Part shown: positions 28,395 through 41,990 of the stretch, one piece after another | Layout of the letters: every line of letters begins with the position of its first letter | Numbering within the stretch: the first letter of the stretch is position 1 | NCBI GenBank assembly: GCA_026260175.1 | Contig: JAKCWW010000132.1 | Location: 92,049 to 156,048 of the forward strand | From: Reticulitermes lucifugus | Taxonomy: Eukaryota > Arthropoda > Insecta > Blattodea > Rhinotermitidae | Length of the DNA stretch: 64,000 bases | Direction of reading: 5' to 3' | Translations under genes and position numbers: made by a program | The notes under the pieces: model-generated | The model's input: only the letters and a program-made list of their open reading frames with translations | Database searches by the model: none | What the model was told of the DNA's origin: nothing

Positions 28395-28836
28395 TGAGAT
28401 CCACGCTCTTTTGGGATTTTACATAGGGTAGATTTTTAGTTTGTTACCAACATTTCAGGACACCCTATAGGTCCCATTTCCAAGAAGAATGCCAGGGACA
28501 GTTAGGTTCGCAGTTATACAGAAAATTATTGAAAAATGGAGGCCTCATGTTTCCAGGGCCGCTTTCCCTCAGAGCATTCCGCGGGCAAATCTAGTTCCTT
28601 CTTCTCCTTCCCCCCCTTCCCGAGTCTTCCACGCTTCACTAACCACATTCACTACGGTCATGTTCTGTGAGAACCAGTCATGACACACACCATTCCCTAT
28701 ACAACATCGCACCTATCCCCGGCATTCTTCTTGGAGTGCTTGACCCTTGAAGATGGGACTGATAGGTTGTCCCAAAACATCAGTAACAAACTACCAATCT
28801 ACGCTGTGTAAAATCCCAGAAGAGCGCAAATCTCGT
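28395..28836. mobile_element. Foldback MITE, long form (copy 1)
   Basis: GCTCTTTTGGGATTTTACAT is inverted as GTGTAAAATCCCAGAAGAGC. Inner arms pair CAAGAAGAATGCC with GGCATTCTTCTTG. The unpaired middle resembles that of the copy at 45551-45982. Confidence 0.75.
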
Positions 28837-30804
28837 CAGGAACCACTTACCCAACGAATAGTGTAGCATTCTAGAAAACTTTGATCTTCTGCCTCATTGT
28901 TATATACATATGTGCTTAAAATATGACCCACAATTTCCACTCTTTGTCATACACAATGTGGATTGTGTCATTTGTACACAGACATTTTACATGTCCCTCC
29001 TCCACAAAGTAACCATACCTGCACACATAAGTTCAGCCAAACTGCATAACACACCCATAAAAGTCAGTAACATGATGTAGCAGTAAAGTGTAATTAAATG
29101 CCTGGTGAAAGGAAGCTCAAAACTGGCAGCTATTTACCAGATACTTAAAAGGACACCTTAGAAATGATGAAATAAAAATACAGGTGTATGAGTTGTGTAC
29201 TGCGTTCAAGGCTAGCCATGACACGATGAGCAATGTCTGCCACGAACACCAGCCATTAATACTCAGCTACCTCTGGACAAGCACATTTCTGTGCATCAAA
29301 TCTTAAAGAAAGTGAACACCAGTGGTGACAGTTTACAAACATTCAAGAGCACTGTTACAAACAGTGACAGCAATGTGGTCTTCAAAGATTGTGGGACAAA
29401 ATGTGAATCACATCACACAACATAACAATGCACCTATCTCATTTTTATCTAAACACCATATACACACAACACCTATGCACATGCAAGCATGTACACACTC
29501 TCTTTAAATGTCCTGTAATTAAAAAACTGTTCTATACAGTACAAACCAAAAATCTAGCTGTAATAAACATTAAATGAAAGAAGAGCTGAGCATAGCAGCA
29601 TACCATCAATCTATGGGTGGTGAAAAAAACATCCCTGTGCCTAAGCAACATGTCATGAAGGCAGATAGGGGTATGGAAATAAAATTTAATACATGCTAAA
29701 CCCTGACATTAGATGGAGGTGAAAGATCAGCTTCATACCCTAGCTGCTTTACGTCCAAAGGAAGAGCATATACTACACAGGCGGCATGATATGCATCCAC
29801 ATGACAGCAAACACAAAAGCAGGGCTCAAACTTGATATGCTACTTCATACAGAAGGAATGACAAGTCAGAAAATACACTTATAGACATCAATTCTATTTA
29901 AAACCATAAGGTCAACACAAAATGTTTACAGGACATAAAATTTCTGATTGCTTTTTCTCTACAACTATTGTATAAATCATTTTTCTTTCTGATAAATATT
30001 CTGCAACTTACACTCACAATGCATGCAGAAACACATGTACATCTTCACAAAATGCCACTAGTGTTGTCAAATTGAACCAACATTGGTTTATGTCAACGAA
30101 GTTTTGACAAACTCTTTGGTACAAAATTTCAAGAAAATTAATCCACAGTCCACCATTTGTTATATGCACGGATCAATACGGCACAGCTAACAGGCACATT
30201 TTCACAACTCATCACTGCAAACATAACTACAAATCTATCAGAAAGGAAAAGTAATGCCAAAGAAGAGTGGGCATAGTGTACTGCTAGGTCAGGGTATAAT
30301 ACCCACAACACAAGGAATGATAATGCATACTTATGAGACAGAAAAAGACAAAACAGGAAGGAGGATGGTCTGTACACAAAAGGTCCAAAACAGTAACACA
30401 GTTTTTTGTGAGAAAGCTAAACTAACTTTACTGCTGTGAATTATACTGCAAGCAGGGTATACATCTGTACTATTTTTCAGCATAATCATATCTGACATGG
30501 TTTGTGTTACGACCATTTAGTTTTGTAATACGCTTGCAGTTTATATATACAGTGTCATGTACGCTAAAGTTTGCTACAACAAGCACTTACTATAACAGAT
30601 AAGCAAAACAATTTAACACTGATCCAAGCTCTACAACATGGGCCATCATTTTTGCATACTTTTGGACACATTTCTATAAATATCTACAATAAAAAAATGT
30701 TTCATACAAGAGATGTGTCCTTTTATTAAGTAAAGCTTTTATTTTATTCACGCTGCTTTAAAACACTGGTTTTCTTTCTAGTGTGTGTTCCATGTGTTAT
30801 TCAA

Positions 30805-31055
30805 TGATGCCATCAACTGCCAAGGTCATAAGTGTGTTGGTGGCAGACCCATGATATGCAAGTATGCACCATTGGGAGGATGATACGGAAGTGGTGGAGT
30901 GATACTGAGGAAAACCAAAGTCCTTGGTAGGAAATCTGTCCCACTGTCATCTTATCCACCACAAATCCCCCACAGAGCCGCCTGGGATTGAACCTGGGCC
31001 TCCAGTGACAGACTAGTAACTAACTACCTCAGCCATGGCATGGCTGTACAGCAAT
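30805..31055 (-). mobile_element. tRNA-derived SINE (family B, copy 1)
   Basis: The minus strand starts GCCATGGCTGAGGTAGTTAG and has a B box GGTTCAATCCCAGG (30981-30994). Distal sequence (TGACAGTGGGAC, TTGGCAGTTGATGG) matches the copy at 35215-35460. Confidence 0.7.
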
Positions 31056-31779
31056 AATTCAGCAGCAAAAATACACCATACTGTGGTCCTCTAGGTTATG
31101 ACACTGCATGACCTGGTAAGGTATCAATATTTCAGAGGGACACACTGTCTTCATCTTCACCTGGATATGGAGGGTAGCTGCAAATACATTAAATAAGCAG
31201 TTGCAGACAGCCGACAAGGGGTGGTCCTCCAACTTGGGGGGTTGGGCGAGGTTTTAACAACTCCTCGCCGTAAAAAATTACCAAGTTACAAAACAATCGA
31301 CAAAGCCTCGGACCTCACTTCGAAACTAAACAAATAATTTGTAACCAGTTTTTCACAACATAAAATTTCAATTATCAAATCCACAGACAAGTCAGTCACT
31401 CTATCTCAGTTACCACACAATCATCATCACATTTCTTGTGCATAACACAGTAATTTCTTTGTTAACATGCCTGAATGCTAATGCCACACCTGATCTGTAG
31501 CAAAAAGAGAAACATTCAGACCACAGTCTTCTGGGATGTGATATCACTTGTTATCACAGTTAGTAATCACCTACACTACTAGACAGTGGCATAACCCATC
31601 AAACCTGAAATTAAATTTTCAGCACCATGGCAACCACACATCACAATGGACAGAGAGACACTGCAGAATACAGCCTAATAATATACCCTCCAATCTGTTT
31701 ATTTTCATGTGAAATTCATACACATGAATCCAATGCATTAAACATACAGAGAACATCTTAATTTCATTACAGGGGTGTG

Positions 31780-31975
31780 TGACTTCACAAATGACATAGT
31801 TCTTCCAAAGCTTAGGCAGTCACTCACATCTCACAAAAAAGGCCAGGTTCAATCCCAGGGCAGTTCATGTGGGATCCGTGATGGACAAAAAGGCACCAGG
31901 GCAGGTTTTCTCAAGTACTTCTGCATTCCCTTGCAAATCACCACTCCACAAATGCTCCATACTTACCCATAATCC
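31780..31975 (+). mobile_element. tRNA-derived SINE (second copy of the 4.4-kb family)
   Basis: A-box-like CTTAGGCAGTCACTCAC and B box GGTTCAATCCC (31846-31857), followed by the same CCACAAATGCTCCATACT end as the 4440-4620 copy. Confidence 0.7.
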
Positions 31976-32117
31976 AGGGCCAGTACAACAGGCCCATTAC
32001 AATGCACAAACCTAGTGTCTCAGTATCACACATATCCTACAAGAAACTACAGAATGGCACAAATTAAATGATTAAATACAATAACCATGTAATAACACAT
32101 ACCACATGTATCTCTTA

Positions 32118-32452
32118 CTACTTCATATAAGGAGGGATCTTATGAAGTAAAAATATGTGCCTGTTGAGATTTCCCTTACGATGAGTCTTGTAGCTGCAAA
32201 AGTTGCAATGGAACTGCGGATCTTTGCCACATACAAAACGCACATGATCAAGCAGTCCTTGTTTCCATGTGTATGTTTTCCCACATTTCTCACATCTGTG
32301 TCTCCTCCCTGGCTGTCCTATTTCTGGCATCAATATGCGACTCACTTCAGACTGTTTTATTCCAAAACTGTCGTTATTTGGACCAACACCCAGATTCCAA
32401 GATCCAGCGGCTCCAAAACTGAAGATATGTTCCAGAGGAGAAACATCCATGT
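32118..32452 (-). CDS. lola: lola alternative terminal exon 5 (paralogue of exon 4)
   Basis: The acceptor ...cttttctgtacag is followed by AC (split codon) and 110 codons beginning MDVSPLEHIFSFGAAGSW. Finger 1 uses C53, C56, H69 and C74; it has VCG where most paralogues have ECG. Finger 2 uses C82, C85, H98 and H103 (YKTHRKGNLNRH). The tail KIPPYMK parallels exon 4. The in-frame ATG immediately after the acceptor is probably coincidental, because the paralogue lacks it. The duplication with exon 4 covers linker start, fingers and tail, while the middle of the linker has diverged. Confidence 0.92.
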
Positions 32453-32649
32453 CTGTACAGAAAAGTTAGGTAAATCAGTGTTAATAAAGAAGAAGTTCTG
32501 CAAAGAACTTAGCATTCTTACTTGCATCCTATATGTCTGTACCAGAACAAAACTTAAAAATTATAACTCACAAAGTCTACTTTCCTGTTGCATAGACTTC
32601 TACTCCCACATATCTATTATTATTATTATTATTATTATTCATTAATTCA

Positions 32650-32985
32650 CTGTTATTTGTGAGGAGCCAAGGTAGCATAGTCAGTATAACAACTAGGCTA
32701 TGGGCTGGACAATCTGGAGTTCAAATCCTGGAAGAGGCAAGAAAGTTTTTTCTTCTCCAAAACATTCAGACCGGCTCTGCAGTCTGTCCAGCTTCGTATA
32801 CAAGGGGTACCAGGGTTCTTTACTGGGGATAAAGCGGCCAAGGTGTGAAGTTAACTGCTCACCTACACATAGTGCTGATGTTAAGAATGAGTGGAGCTAT
32901 ACATACACTCCCTCTCTATCCCTCATGGCATGGACACAGAAAACTTTATCTTTACCTTATTTTACTTTTAATGTTATTATTTGTG
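32650..32985 (+). mobile_element. tRNA-derived SINE (family A, full length)
   Basis: A-box-like TAGCATAGTCAGTATAAC, B box GAGTTCAAATCCTGG, then TTTTCTTCTCC and TACTGGGGATAAAGCGGCCA, ending in a CTTTATCTTTACCTTA tail. Truncated relatives lie at 13220-13320, 51240-51400, 57060-57230 and 59990-60190. Confidence 0.7.
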
Positions 32986-34929
32986 ACAATATTATGTAAG
33001 TATGGTTTTCATATGGGTTAAATTTTTAGATACAAACCAAAAATTTCATATTATTGCCACCTTTTTAATTTTTATTTATACACAATATATAATACATAAT
33101 GTGCATGTACATATACTTGTGACCTACTTATGTACCAAACAGTACATCTCCCATTGCTTTATTAGTCATCACCATCAAACCAAATGCTATGGAATATTTT
33201 TATATGGCTGCAATCATGTATTCTATGTTCCAAAAAATTCTACCTTATCAAAAATTGCATTATTTTCTCATGACCTCTTACCATGTAACATTTCAGAACC
33301 TAAAGTAAATGCTCCTAGTGTCAATCCAGTCTCACAAGGTCACGTGTCCACCATGTTACTACCAACTATAGAAAATTAAAAATATGGCATGTTGATGACC
33401 TCCAATGGACTAATGTTTACATAAAGTTTCATTAAAGTCAGTCCATTGATTGAGAAGTTTAAATGGAGACACCCACCCCCACGCCCATATGCACAAAAAC
33501 ACAACATGGTGATCACATAAACAGACTTCCTTTCAAGAGAGTGAAAGTAGATTAACAACTGTAAAACATTTCTGCTAGTAGACTTCCAGAGCACAAAAGC
33601 TGTCGACTCTCAGACACTGGTACATGCTGGCACTTACAATCATTCATACAGACATGTCTACAGACTTACATCATTTTATACAGTATATGTTCTTTTAACA
33701 CTGTCATTTGCTAAGACATCATTTTTATAAAGAACTACCACAAGTTACGCTTGTAAAATCAACCACAAAATGCATGAAGATAGGTCTAAAGGTTTCTGAG
33801 AAAGGTGATTAAGCTGACACATGCACTGGACACTTGTCATTGTCTGGCTTTAGTTAAAAACACACTCTCCACACACACTTCAAAACATGTTCTTAACAGA
33901 AAATAACACAAAAAAAGTCCACAACATTGTGTTTCCTTAAATCACTGTGTGTTTGTGTTATTTTCCATTTCTGACAAAAATGACATTAAAGACAAATCTC
34001 CAAAGTTATCTCATTCTTAATTAAATACACAGTTACGTAACTCTTTACCAATCTACGAGTGAAATGGTAACAGAGAGGAATTTTACGTTAGCACTTATTT
34101 ACTACTACAAATAAGTTTTTAATTTTATTTGAAGCAAAGTCATTATTTTTAACCAATGTCAACTAACAGCACAACCCAGTGCTTCTTGCTAAGGAAATCC
34201 AATGGGATCACCAGGGGTCGCTTGCAACCTGAAGGAACTACTTCTGCAACTAACAGAATTATGTTATTAGACAGATTTGTAACTTTTAGAATATATACAT
34301 TTGATACATTACAAAGGTTTCTGAATATTAATTATACACTACATTAGCTTCCACATCCCCTATTCACAATCAAGTTCTTCTTTTTTGGGAAAAAGTGGCA
34401 GAACTCAACAAACAAAGCTGATGACTTTACGCTCATTTTTTGACTTCCTTCCTTCCTCCCTCCATTTCTTCCTTCCCTGCAGAAAATATGTCTTGGTTGA
34501 GCCACAACACACTACCAGAAAACGGCAACAATTAGATCAATGAAACTCCTGTTACAGATTAGAAATCTGAACCGCTAAACTGAAGAAATATTCAATGCAG
34601 AAAATTGTAATGACCCTGAAATTGAGGAACATGAAACAGAGTTCCACTGTACTTACAGAGACAATGGTAAAAGTTACGGCAGTATTGATTTGTCCACAGA
34701 AGGCAGTCACAGTCAGCTTTAAGCCCTTCCCTGACACAATGGATATTTCCATCACACCTTTGGCTTGTAGGCTGCTTCCCTACAAAACTTATGGTCAGTT
34801 CTTCAATCAACACAAAATAAATATCTTGTTGAACAGCCCAAGCCATGTCCAAGTACATACAAAGAGACACCACACTAATATATATTTGAAGTTCTTGTAG
34901 CCATAAATATTAAATATAATACATCTCCC

Positions 34930-35085
34930 AAAATATGACACTGTGTACTCTGGTAGAAATCTAATGACGTCTCAGAGAAATCCACCACCTCCTTCTTCAG
35001 GGTAGAAGAAGGGGTCCCTGAAGATGGAGACATCGGTAAGTTTCTACCAGACTACATGGTGTTATATTCTGTATCCAAGTTCCCA
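34930..35085. repeat. Foldback MITE copy
   Basis: ATATGACACTGTGTACTCTG is inverted as AGACTACATGGTGTTATATT, and CTTCTTCAGGG pairs with CCCTGAAGATGG at the centre. Confidence 0.65.
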
Positions 35086-35214
35086 CAATTCAAACACTGT
35101 TTCAGACATGTCAACAGCATATAGAAGGCAAGCATGTGTCATGATGGGGCCAGGGTGGATGGCCAGATGACCTTCAGTGAGGCTTCATGCCAAAGTCGGA
35201 GAAGGAATTAAGCA

Positions 35215-35460
35215 AATTGAAGAGTGTCATTCAACAATGCTGTCAACTGCCAAGATTACACAGTGTCAGTGACAGATGAATGAACGTGAACCTTCGGTGG
35301 AATGGTACAAACAGGGAAAAAAACAAGTACGTTGAGATAAAAGTGTACTAGTGTCACTTTATCCACCACAAATCCCACATGGAAGGAACTGGGATCAAAC
35401 CCAAGCCTCCACAATGATATGCTGACAAGTAACCATGTGAACCATGGCATGGCCCAGTGA
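35215..35460 (-). mobile_element. tRNA-derived SINE (family B, copy 2)
   Basis: Minus strand GCCATGCCATGGTTCACATG head and a B-box-like GTTTGATCCCAG (35389-35400). Distal part matches 30805-31055. Confidence 0.65.
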
Positions 35461-35924
35461 ATTAATGAAAAATAGAACTTGTTTCTCTGTGGCCAGCCAA
35501 GAAAAGTGCCAAAAATGAATCCCCCCAAGCATACACAAGCAAAACACATTAACCCAAGTGTGCCTAGCACAGGCAATCCTTGAACTGACTTTGCCCACAA
35601 TTAAGAAAATGAAAGACACTTTTATAATCAACCTCAATGTCACTGGATGCTATGGAAAAAAAAGTAACAAATATTTGATGTCAATATAACTTTAGAATGT
35701 GTAGTAAAATTTGCATCAAATAAATGTCCCATGAAGTAGAACATGAACAGTACCCACTCTTTCACCACCGCAACTGCTACATAGTCCGCTCTTTGCTGTG
35801 GTGCTATCAACATTAGTTAGCAGTAAAAATACCTTAAGTCCTTAATCATGCTGAGGTGGCACCACCTTTCTGGAAAAACAGACTGTGTCGTTCACTGTCA
35901 TAATATGCAATGCCAACTTCAACT

Positions 35925-36262
35925 CTACATTTTCAATTTATGGAATAAAGCAAAGTGTCTGATGAGATTTCCCTTTTGGTATGTCTTATGTGGACACATA
36001 TAGCAATGAAATTGGGGTTCTTTGCCACATTCAAGTCGAATATGATTTCGTAAAGAGCCCCTCCACTTATACGTCTTCCCACACTTCTGACATGCATAAC
36101 GAGACTGTACAGAGTCTTGAGACAAGAATTCACTTTTAGATGTACCCAGAGCCAAAGGGTCAGCTTCAATATCATCTGACGGTGCTTCTTCTCTCTTTGT
36201 CACATGATGCACAAATCTCCATGGTGGTCTCCATGTCTCATTAACTTCTCTTGTTGATTTGC
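35925..36262 (-). CDS. lola: lola alternative terminal exon 6 (C2HC + C2H2 finger pair)
   Basis: The acceptor ...gttttttttccacatag is followed by GC (split codon) and 111 codons. It opens KSTREVNETWRPPWRF (Trp 10 and 14), then an acidic linker. Finger 1 uses C57, C60, H73 and C78 (CQKCGKTYKWRGSL); finger 2 uses C86, C89, H102 and H107 (HKTYQKGNLIRH). The exon ends abruptly at HKLKM. The fingers belong with exons 4, 5 and 7 (PQFHC linker to the second finger). The same bases also carry an open frame in a second minus-strand frame; the finger frame is the real one because the metal ligands lie there. Confidence 0.92.
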
Positions 36263-37547
36263 CTATGTGGAAAAAAAACAGTTTGTTAGTTCACAATAAA
36301 CGTGTGTCTAACACAAAACATTCTTTCATATTTATAACATTAGTCAGATTTTGCAATCACAATATTTCTGTATTTAATTTGTAATCCTTTTACTACCCGT
36401 GCTCCGTATTGCCGTGGATCTATTATGTAAGCTCGTAGAGTGGCCAGCATTAACTCAAAGTGCCGATGAGATACACAAGATCAAATGCACCTATTTATTT
36501 TACAAACAAACTTAAAGCAAACAAATAATCAATACTTACAGAAAGTCATAGATAGTTTAAAAACCATACAAACAACACATCAAACAATATCAATACCACT
36601 TTGAAGAGGGGCTCCACACAGACAAGCAAATACTTGGCAGTGCTGTGCCGGTACAAAAGAAACACAAATCAGACTCCAGCACTATCAAGGACTTCAACCC
36701 CCGCTATATAACTAAGTGCCGAACACAATTTTGAAATACCAGCCGAAACTAAATTTTGACGCTCATCCCTCAGAGACTGATCACTGAGTGAGCAAGGAAG
36801 TTCACAAACCAAACAGGTTAACTCGTGGGACATACCAAGAGGGAAGTAGGGTAGGAAGGGAAAGGGACAACTAAATGTGGGTCAAGGGTGGCAGGTATCG
36901 TTCAGCCGAAACTTCTCTTGATATTGCGACGTAACACAGCACACCCAGTAACTAATAACAAGCCATATTCCACGCTGACTTAGTTTTTAAACTTTCCTTA
37001 AGTATGGATATCAATAGCAATAGAAATTGAATAAATACACACCAACTAGTACTAAATTTCATAAAATGGTTTCAGAATACTTGTGAATGACATTTTCATT
37101 ATCCCTGTGGCAACCAAGTTCAGTTCAACATTCTCGGAGTGCTTTACCCTAAACACGATGGCATTACCATCCTTTGAAACATACAGCACCACTTGCCCAA
37201 TGACATAGCATCATGTCCTAGAAGACCTGAATCCTGAACAAAATCCTATTAGCTAGACATGGCAGTTTCTGAATTCTCCACCAGATGACATACAAATCAG
37301 CATATATCTGACTTAAATTCATTGTTCACAACAGATGGAAGAATAACTACAAATACACTCAATGTGTTATGTGTCTCTGAAGTCGACATGGGTGCGGCAA
37401 GAACACCGTATTGTAGGTGCCTGTGGTACTGCAGCCCAGCAGCAGAAACGTTAAAATCACATTGCTGAAATTCCCTGATCTGAACTATGTGTCATGAAAG
37501 TAGACTTTATGCTTGCTTACATAGCCAGAATTCCTTGAAAGGCTGTG

Positions 37548-37590
37548 CAAGCAAGCAAGCAAACAAACAAACAAACAAACAAACCTATTT
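37548..37590. repeat. Tetranucleotide microsatellite
   Basis: GCAA repeated three times grades into AAAC/CAAA repeated about six times. Confidence 0.85.
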
Positions 37591-38157
37591 ACTTGTTTTG
37601 CAAACAATTTCAACCTGAAATAATAAAAATTCCTTCATGCATTTCTCAGTCATTTGGAGGGGTGGAGATTAAAACCAAGAATTCAATGGGCATCACATGC
37701 AGTCCATACTGGAAATGAGTAGTGAATCCAAAATTGGAGCAAGAAACATCAAGGAAGAAGACTACTTGCCAGATTTTGTCACAAATCAGGGTATAATTTT
37801 AAAATCTATTTTAGCACAATAAAGCATGAAAGCATGGACTGAATTCAGCTGGTTCACAGGGAAGAACCATGGTGGGATTTTGAGTTCAACAAAAGAATGT
37901 AATTTCTTGACCAGATCAGTCTGCACCAGATAGTCAAGATTCAAAACATCCCCTTTATGGTGACAGGTTGTTACTCCTACAACCAACACCAAGCTGGATA
38001 ACCACCCCTTGTGTGCAGGCCACAGACGCTTATTCACAACTACCCTCCATATCTGGATCTGTCCTGTCCCTCCACGGCCAGAGGAAGTGTCATCCAGTGG
38101 TGACAAAGGACCTACTTATGAAACAAAACACCAGACCTTCATAAATTTAAAGCTATA

Positions 38158-38488
38158 CAGACGGACCCCGACTTACGTAGCTGCTCCGACATACGTAGAT
38201 CCGGACTTACGTAAAAAATTTCTTGTGCCACTACCACCACTACTACCACCACCACACCCACCCCTGGCTCTGCCTCAATTGAATACAACAGTGACTCCAG
38301 TATCGATCATTAATTATTATTATGTTTTTATTAATTGTTATTAAAATTATTATTAATTATTATTATATCATTATTATTATTATTATTGTGTATAAGGTAT
38401 ATAATAAAACGTGGCTCCGAGTTACGTAAAAATCAACTTACGCATAGGGTTGCGGAACGATCCACTTACGTAAGTCGGGGACTTTCTG
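38158..38488. mobile_element. pogo/Tigger-like MITE with TA target duplication
   Basis: It is flanked by TA on both sides. The left end CAGACGGACCCCGACTTACG is inverted at the right end as CGTAAGTCGGGGACTTTCTG. The 331-bp body has ACTTACGTA repeats and an ATT-rich middle. It has no coding capacity, so it would need transposase from elsewhere. Confidence 0.8.
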
Positions 38489-41400
38489 TAGTTATACTTT
38501 GAGCATAGCTGAGGCAAAAATAGGGGGGAGTGGAGGTAGAAATCCATGCATTTTTTAACCTTGGCACTTGGAGTGGTTAGATTCATGACACAGGTAAAGA
38601 GCTGTCAGTACCCACTGCATTGGAACTGTATGGGCGACACAGCTGTTATAAACAGGAGAACAAAACAGTGAATCATAGCTCGTTGGTTATAAAGCCCAGA
38701 GCGCTGAATGATAGAATAACTAACGATTAATAAAATGGGAAGGATATAGAAGGAAGTGGTTGTGGCCTAATTTTAGGTACTATGTGGCAGTTGCCTGGAA
38801 GGATGAAGTAGAATGATGAGCATGTCAGCATAACTGGTGCCCTGGCTGAGACTAGAACCAAGTGTCTCCTGAATGTAAGTCAAAAGTACTACAGTTTGAG
38901 CCAACTTTCCTGGTTCAACCTGAAATAAAACACATACGATAAAAGTTACCTGTGGTATAAATAATCACAGTGGGGCCTACATTTATACAAGTGCTCTTTC
39001 TAAACAGCCACATTTTGGGATTTAAACACATACTGACGTCCTGGCGCCACCTCTTAATGATGACATGAGAAGTGACTACATACACTTTTGTTTTCTGCAA
39101 GGTAGAAAATGATGTTTATGTATTATTTACACAAACTACATGTTTTTAGGGGAGAAGGGACACTTGGATGATGTACATAAAACTTTGGCTCACTCATTCA
39201 TGGTAAATTGGCAGCATATACAGAGGTGTACTTTATTCCACTGAAACTATAAAGCTTATATACAGTTTCACAGCAAAATATGTCAAAGTTATAACTGTAT
39301 AGTCAGTAACCATAGCATATCATAATCATAGTTTGTATTACTAATATTATTATGCAGGACAATGTTAAATAAACTACAGGATAAACACAACATTCTTAAA
39401 CCTCAATAAATGAAACTCTGACAAACCATTTCTTAGAGATATATGTAATACTTTCATGTCATGTTATAGTAAATATAATTAATAGAATAATCTCCACATG
39501 CATATACACAACTGGTAATTAAGGTCAGTTATACTGTGCTTACTGCTATTTAAAAATTGAACAGCATCCTGGGGTATAACTCTTAACATCCCCCCCTGCT
39601 CCCAAAGAAAAAAAAACACACATATGAAATTCATATTACTATTAAAAATACTGGCTTTTGTACAACTGTGTATGTTTGTAATGTTTTTATATGGTGTTTG
39701 TGTATTTTGACTTGTTGCATACCCCTTTTGTCTTTCTGATGCACTTGTGGATTCATGGAATGTGTATACATAATGTAATGTAATGTAACATGTCTAGTAA
39801 ATACCAGACAGGCAAATAAAAAGTACATATAGTTTGTCACTTTTAACCCATTTCACCTCAGTTCAAACATGTGCTGGCCCAAAGGATGTGTGAAAGGATT
39901 CACATTATATAATTTCTTTGTCACCAACAGATAATGTTGTCAAGTTGATCTGATATAAAACAGTGAATGTTTATGGAATGCAGTGTCACAGAAATTGTAC
40001 TGTACTACTCTGATACCTACGAGGTCATGCCACTGTCTTTGCTATTACTTTATGTATCTTTTCAAAATTTATTTCATTTGTGTCATACATATCAATAAAA
40101 ACTGTCATCTACTTTATCATGCTGAAGTGATCAATCTATTAAGTACACTGCATAACAATGTTAAAAGATGCAATTATCTATGCCTATTTGGTTCATTTAT
40201 TTATCTGTGCATATTTATTTGTTACAGTCCACATACATACACACTTTGAAAATCATTAATGAAACCTCTACATAAAATAGGAGCCCAAAATGACCACATT
40301 TAAGAAAGGTCATTAGGGAGGAGTCTCACTTTATACCAAAACTAAAAATGTCTCTTTTGAGGTTTGGAATTGGGGGGGGGGCAGTATGCATGTTCCACAG
40401 TACAATACATGCTATTTTCCCTGGAAAATAAAAATTGTTGCCTAAAATTTGTTTGCCATAATCGAAAGGTACAGCAGGTATTTAGCCCACGATCATCGAA
40501 CTAAACTCCAGATGCAGTTCATACTGCACAAACTATTTTCAGTTCAATCACTTCCAAACATTCGTAAGTTAAAGTCCTTTTGACCTAGTTACCAAAGAAT
40601 GCCCTTCAAAGCAAGAAACAGGACAAAGATACAAAGCAAGCATAATTGACAGTATGTGGTACAAGCATGTTTACCAATGTTTAACCCAAAGGGTGGTTGT
40701 CCACTCTATCCCAAGAGCCATACCCATCCTCTGAGATATTTTAAAGTTCACACTGAATTGTGCTAGTATTTCATCCTGTCATCAACAGATGGCCACAGTA
40801 CACTCTTCTGTTTTTATTCATATACACCAAAGGAGACCTAACGAAAGGTAGCACTGCAACAGTGGGGACCTGTGGCCATTTAAATGCAGCTGCAAATATA
40901 GGCAGGGTGCTATTTAAACAAATCTTCAGGGGATTAATTCTGCATTGCACCCTGTTAATACATTTTTATTTGTGTTGAGCTTTTACTAGCGTCCTACTTC
41001 CCGGTGTTTCGAGTGTTATTGGCATTATCTACTAAACAAGTATGAAACAGATAAAATAGGTAACATGCCTCGGAGCAGTTTAGATATTCATGCATAATCC
41101 AAACGGAAGAAAATACAGTACAATGAAAACATCCTGAATAAATAAACCTAAAGTTAGGTCAGGGCAAGAACAAACATGATTTCCCCCTCCTGTCTCCCCT
41201 AGCAGCTACTTCCACTCTGCACAACCTCCCTTAGTCTTGCCAATTATTGCTCGTATTCTGGCTACCATTGTCTCTCTCTATCTGAAGTCTTGGTTTGTTA
41301 CTAATGTTCACAAAGGGAGGTATGTAATGTAAGTAACAGACTGGGCAGCAGGTGACCAATCTGAACACACACCATCCATGTTCATTTTTTCCTTTTACGT

Positions 41401-41990
41401 GACCAAAGTATAAGCCGCAGACTATCATCTGAAGCCATATACTGTATATTGCCATGGTTGATTTAACAAGGAAAACTATACATAGATAAATCTTCCAGAT
41501 ATACAAAAATAAACCACATGCACTTTTAACACAACAGTAACAGTTCAATACTAACTTGGACATGACTAGTCAGGAACTTCACATTCAGCAATGAGAATCA
41601 TTAACCAAACAAGATTTTTATCATTTTTAAACATTTTTGAAATCAATTATTCCAATATTTCAAAAAGGATTTATATTGACAAGGCCATTCAATTAGTTTT
41701 CTGAGTGGGCAATTTAGAAAGGATCACAGATTGGATGGATTTTTCTTAGATGAGTATATCCTATGTCAACGATAAAATGTAACTTTAAAATCACAACAGA
41801 ATAAATAGTCACAGGGCTTGAAATTTTATGGGTCAGTGGAAAGTCATCTGGGCGAAATTTGGCCCATGGTCCACTAACTGAATAGCTCTGAAACAGACGC
41901 AGAGGTTTTATAGCTGACCGTCAAAGACACCTCATAGAACTGTCCTTCTGATTTCTCAACCTGCACTAGCCAATTACCTTATATAGAGAT

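Larger units (their letters stand above)
26777..32117. other. lola: Spacer between finger exons 4 and 5
   Basis: No exon seen. Foldback copies lie at 26915-27030, 28185-28385 and 28395-28836, a SINE at about 30805-31055, a foldback fragment at 31080-31175 and a second SINE at 31780-31975. Confidence 0.55.
32453..35924. other. lola: Spacer between finger exons 5 and 6
   Basis: Contains an ATT microsatellite (about 32614-32639), a SINE (about 32650-32985), a foldback copy (34930-35085) and a SINE (about 35215-35460). A Cys-rich frame near 34.6-34.8 kb was examined and not accepted as an exon. Confidence 0.55.
36263..41990. other. lola: Spacer between finger exons 6 and 7
   Basis: No exon seen. 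Holds a foldback fragment (37115-37235), an AAAC/AAGC microsatellite (37548-37590), a pogo-like MITE (38158-38488) and a SINE fragment on the minus strand (about 38770-38915). Confidence 0.55.

Noticed and set aside
34592-34873. Cys/His-rich minus-strand frame (RCDGNIHC..., YHCLCKYSG) resembling a decayed finger exon
   Set aside because: No C-x2-C-x12-H spacing, no ECG linker and no acceptor in the shared phase; the similarity is only in composition.
41231-41563. 110-residue Cys-rich minus-strand frame (CCPVCYLHYI)
   Set aside because: No finger spacing, hydrophobic and irregular; fits chance or an old repeat.
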